The position numbers and the translations under genes are program-made. Shown one piece after another: positions 60,455 through 64,000 of a stretch of 64,000 nt of DNA. The notes under the pieces were generated by a model. The model was not told the DNA's origin, made no database searches, and worked only from the letters and a program-made list of their open reading frames with translations. Within the stretch, counting starts at the first letter, position 1; every line of letters starts with the position of its first letter. The DNA comes from Enoplolaimus lenunculus (lineage: Eukaryota; Nematoda; Enoplea; Enoplida; Thoracostomopsidae): contig JASANG010001561.1 of NCBI GenBank assembly GCA_030248215.1, forward strand, positions 344,402-408,401. The letters run 5' to 3'.

Positions 60455-60650
60455 ATACCAGTGGTAGTGGACTACATCTATTGAGCGGAGCTCGAACACA
60501 CGTAAGCAGTTAACCTAATGCAAACTAGTTATTAGCTAACTATGCATTTATCGGTTTTGGAGGTTTTGAACAATTTATTCAGATTTCTCGCACCAGAAAC
60601 CCTTCAGTAACCCTAATAATTTGTGAAAAAATATGCAAAATCATATGAAC
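60455..60650. repeat. TIR-type repeat family, copy 5
   Basis: Left part only: 'gtggactacatctattgagc' then 'ggagctcgaacacacg' and 'tatcggttttggagg'. Very close to copy 3. Confidence 0.6.
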
Positions 60651-60942
60651 ACGATAGTGTTCATATATATGATTCGCGCATCTCAAGCGCGTATTTTCAG
60701 TTTAGTTCGCATGTTGGTGCTCAAGTAATATCAGACCGGTATCGTTTAAATTTTGTACACTGGTATCCTGGTACGTAGGGAATATTTGTGCCAAAGGATT
60801 TTGCAAACCAGTGTGGTCTTCAATAGTTACGGTCAAAAAACACCTTACAGAAAGTTAACGAAATTTTCCATTTTGGTTCAACAGTTTTTACACGTTAGCT
60901 ATGTAATTTTACGATTATAACTTTCACCACTTTATAGAGCTT

Positions 60943-63900
60943 ACGGTTGGTTTCACCCCAACGGTTGGTTTCACCCCAACAGTCGGTTTCATCCCAACGG
61001 TTGGTTTCACCCCAACGGTTGGTTTCACCCCAACGGTTGGTTTCACCCCAACGGTTGGTTTCACCCCAACGGTTGGTTTCACCACAACGGTTGGTTTTGC
61101 CCCAACGGTTGGTTTCACCCCAACGGGTGGTTTCACCCCAACAGTCGGTTTTACCCCAACGGTTGGTTTCTCCCCAACGGTTGGTTTCAACCCAACGGCT
61201 GGTTTCACCCCAACGGTTGGTTTTGCCCTAACGGTTGGTTTTGCCCCAACGGTTGGTTTCACGCCAACGGTTGGTTTCACCCCAACAGTCGGTTTCTCCC
61301 CAACGGTTGGTTTCACCTCAACGGTTGGTTTCACCCCAACGGTTGGTTTTGCCCCAACGGTTGGTTTTGCCCCAACGGTTGGTTTTGCCCCAACGGTTGG
61401 TTTCACCCCAACGGTTGGTTTCACCCCAACAGTCGGTTTCTCCCCAACGGTTGGTTTCACCTCAACGGTTGGTTTCACCCCAACGGTTGGTTTCACCCCA
61501 ACGGTTGGTTTTGACCCAACGGTTGGTTTTGCCCCAACGGTTGGTTTCACCCCAACGGTTGGTTTCACCCCAACGGTTGGTTTCACCCCAACAGTCGTTT
61601 CTCCCCAACGGTTGGTTTCACCTCAACGGTTGGTTCTGCCCCAACGGTTGGTTTTGCCCCAACGGTTGGTTTCACCCCAACGGTTGGTTTCACCCCAACG
61701 GTTGGTTTTGCCCCAACGGTTGGTTTCAGCTGAACGGTTGGTTTCACCCCAACGGTTGGCTTCACCCCAACGGATGGTTTCACTCCAACGGATGGTTTCA
61801 CCCCAACAGTCGGTTCCACCCCAACGGTTGGTTTTACCCCAACGGTTGGTTTCACCCCAACGGTTGGTTTCACCCCAACGGTTGGTCTCACCCCAACAGT
61901 CGGTTTCACCCCAACGGTTAGCTTTACCCCAACGGTTGGTTTCACCCCAACGGTTGGATTCACCTCAACGGTTGGTTTCACACCAACGGTTGGTTTTACC
62001 CCAACGGTGGGCTTCACCCCAAAGGTTGGTTTCACTCCAACGATTGGTTTCACCCCAACGATTGGTTTCATCCTAACGGTCGGTTTCACCCCAACGGTTG
62101 GTTTCACCACAACGGTTGGTTTCACCCCAACGGTTGGTTTCAACCCAACGGTTGGTTTCACTCCAACAGTTGGTTTCGCCCCAACGGTTGGTTTCACGTC
62201 AACGGTTCGTTTCACTTCAACGGTTGGCTTCACGTCAACGGTTGGTTTCACTCCAACGATTGGTTTCACCCCAACGATTGGTTTAATCCTAACGGTTGGT
62301 TTTACCCAAATGGTTGGTTTCACACCAACGGTCGTTTTCACCCCAACGGTTGGTTTCACCTCAACGGTTGGTTTCAGCCAAATGGTTGGTTTTAACCCAA
62401 CGGTTGACCGCAACGGTTGGATTCACCTCAACGGTTGGTTTCACTCCAACGGTTGGTTTTACCCCAACGGTTGGTTTCACCCCAACGATTGGTTTCACCC
62501 CAACGATTGGTTTCACCCTAACCATTGGTTTCACCCCAACGGTCGGTTTCATCCCAACGGTCGGTTTCACCCCAGCGGTCGTTTCACCCCAACGGTTGGT
62601 TTCACCTCAACGGTTGGTTTCACCCCAACGGTTGGTTTCACCCCAACGGTTGGTTTTGACCCAACGGTTGGTTTTGCCCCAACGGTTGGTTTCACCCCAA
62701 CGGTTGGTTTCACCCCAACAGTCGGTTTCTCCCCAACGGTTGGTTTCACCTCAACGGTTGGTTTCACCCCAACGGTTGGTTTCACCCCAACGGTTGGTTT
62801 TGACCCAACGGTTGGTTTTGCCCCAACGGTTGGTTTCACCCCAACGGTTGGTTTCACCCCAACGGTTGGTTTCACCCCAACAGTTGTTTCTCCCCAACGG
62901 TTAGTTTCACCTCAACGGTTGGTTCTGCCCCAACGGTTGGTTTTGCCCCAACGGTTGGTTTCACCCCAACGGTTGGTTTCACCCCAACGGTTGGTTTTGC
63001 CCCAACGGTTGGTTTCAGCTGAACGGTTGGTTTCACCCCAACGGTTGGCTTCACCCCAACGGATGGTTTCACCCCAACGGATGGTTTCACCCCAACAGTC
63101 GGTTCCACCCCAACGGTTGGTTTTACCCCAACGGTTGGTTTTGCCCCAACGGTTGGTTTCACCCCAACGGTTGGTTTCACCCCAACGGTTGGTTTCACCC
63201 CAACGGTTGGTCTCACCCCAACAGTCGGTTTCACCCCAACGGTTAGCTTTACCCCAACGGTTGGTTTCACCCCAACGGTTGGATTCACCTCAACGGTTGG
63301 TTTCACACCAACGGTTGGTTTTACCCCAACGGTGGGCTTCACCCCAAAGGTTGGTTTCACTCCAACGATTGGTTTCACCCCAACGATTGGTTTCATCCTA
63401 ACGGTCGGTTTCACCCCAACGGTTGGTTTCACCACAACGGTTGGTTTCACCCCAACGGTTGGTTTCAACCCAACGGTTGGTTTCACTCCAACAGTTGGTT
63501 TCGCCCCAACGGTTGGTTTCACGTCAACGGTTCGTTTCACCTCAACGGTTGGCTTCACGTCAACGGTTGGTTTCACTCCAACGATTGGTTTCACCCCAAC
63601 GATTGGTTTAATCCTAACGGTTGGTTTTACCCAAATGGTTGGTTTCACACCAACGGTCGTTTTCACCCCAACGGGTGGTTTCACCCCAACAGTCGGTTTT
63701 ACCCCAACGGTTGGTTTCACCCCAACGGTTGGTTTCAACCCAACGGCTGGTTTCACCCCAACGGTTGGTTTTGCCCTAACGGTTGGTTTTGCCCCAACGG
63801 TTGGTTTCACGCCAACGGTTGGATTCACCCCAACAGTCGGTTTCTCCCCAACGGTTGGTTTCACCTCAACGGTTGGTTTCACCTCAACGGTTGGTTTTGC

Positions 63901-64000
63901 CCCAACGGTTGGTTTTGCCCCAACGGTTGGTTTTGCCCCAACGGTTGGTTTCACCCCAACAGTCGGTTTGAACGGTTGGTTTCACCTCAACGGTTGGTTT
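60943..64000. repeat. 18-bp satellite array with higher-order repeats, runs off the window
   Basis: About 170 tandem units of an 18-bp consensus GGTTTCACCCCAACGGTT. Common variants sit at fixed places in the unit (TTTTGCC, CTCC, ACTCC, CGATT, CAGTCG). Long stretches recur: about 61,592-62,340 is repeated as about 62,880-63,660, and 61,125-61,290 as about 63,668-63,835. Because 18 is a multiple of 3, several frames on both strands stay open (GFTPTV-type on plus, VGVKPT-type on minus); these are by-products of the period, not genes. Each unit holds the near-palindrome CCAACGGTTGG. Confidence 0.95.

Noticed and set aside
60924-63971. Many long frames on both strands (repeats of Val-Gly-Val-Lys-Pro-Thr or Gly-Phe-Thr-Pro-Thr-Val)
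   Set aside because: An 18-bp period divisible by three keeps frames open by default. Frames on both strands overlap fully and change type at monomer indels.
60943-64000. CRISPR-like regular repeats
   Set aside because: Repeats are head to tail with no unique spacers, in an animal genome. This is a satellite.

Overview
The window is AT-rich animal DNA (about 35% G+C by eye) dominated by transposable elements, satellite arrays and one very large, many-exon gene. Spliced genes with GT-AG introns, MITEs, a LINE remnant and an ankyrin-LRR-ROC-COR-kinase gene all point to an invertebrate metazoan. The LRRK reads most like the single LRRK of arthropods and nematodes. I cannot name the species.

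Layout. 1-5.6 kb: no gene recognised; 1.9-3.8 kb is a degenerate repeat field. 5,664-12,161: a 6.5-kb P-superfamily DNA transposon with ~110-bp terminal inverted repeats, a 7-bp target duplication, a damaged spliced transposase and an unrecognised second ORF. 12.2-12.8 kb: a ~90-bp tandem repeat. 13.7-14.4 kb: a putative four-exon gene of 164 codons, function unknown. 14.8-17.6 kb: a hAT-type element copy split by a 1.7-kb insert made largely of an 8-bp minisatellite. 17.6-23.6 kb: old repeat debris.

23,616-52,206 (minus strand): an apparently complete LRRK1-type gene. I could phase 48 exons into a protein of about 3,057 residues: ankyrin repeats, leucine-rich repeats, ROC GTPase, COR, kinase, and a C-terminal propeller-like region. 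Its introns carry a complete 1.27-kb hAT element with 8-bp target duplication, two Harbinger-like MITEs, a LINE fragment, fold-back MITEs and two copies of another TIR family.

52.2-60.9 kb: gene-poor and MITE-rich. It includes a 328-bp MITE (59,059-59,386) whose termini match the P-like element at 5.6-12.1 kb, so the two form an autonomous/non-autonomous family. 60.94 kb to the window end: an 18-bp satellite with higher-order duplications, running off the edge.

The most unusual items are the P-like element with its second ORF, shared subterminal hairpins and MITE partner; the minisatellite block that looks inserted as a unit; the hierarchical 18-bp satellite; and the unusually long LRRK. Gene calls rest on reading frames, splice-phase agreement and remembered family motifs; no database search was possible.
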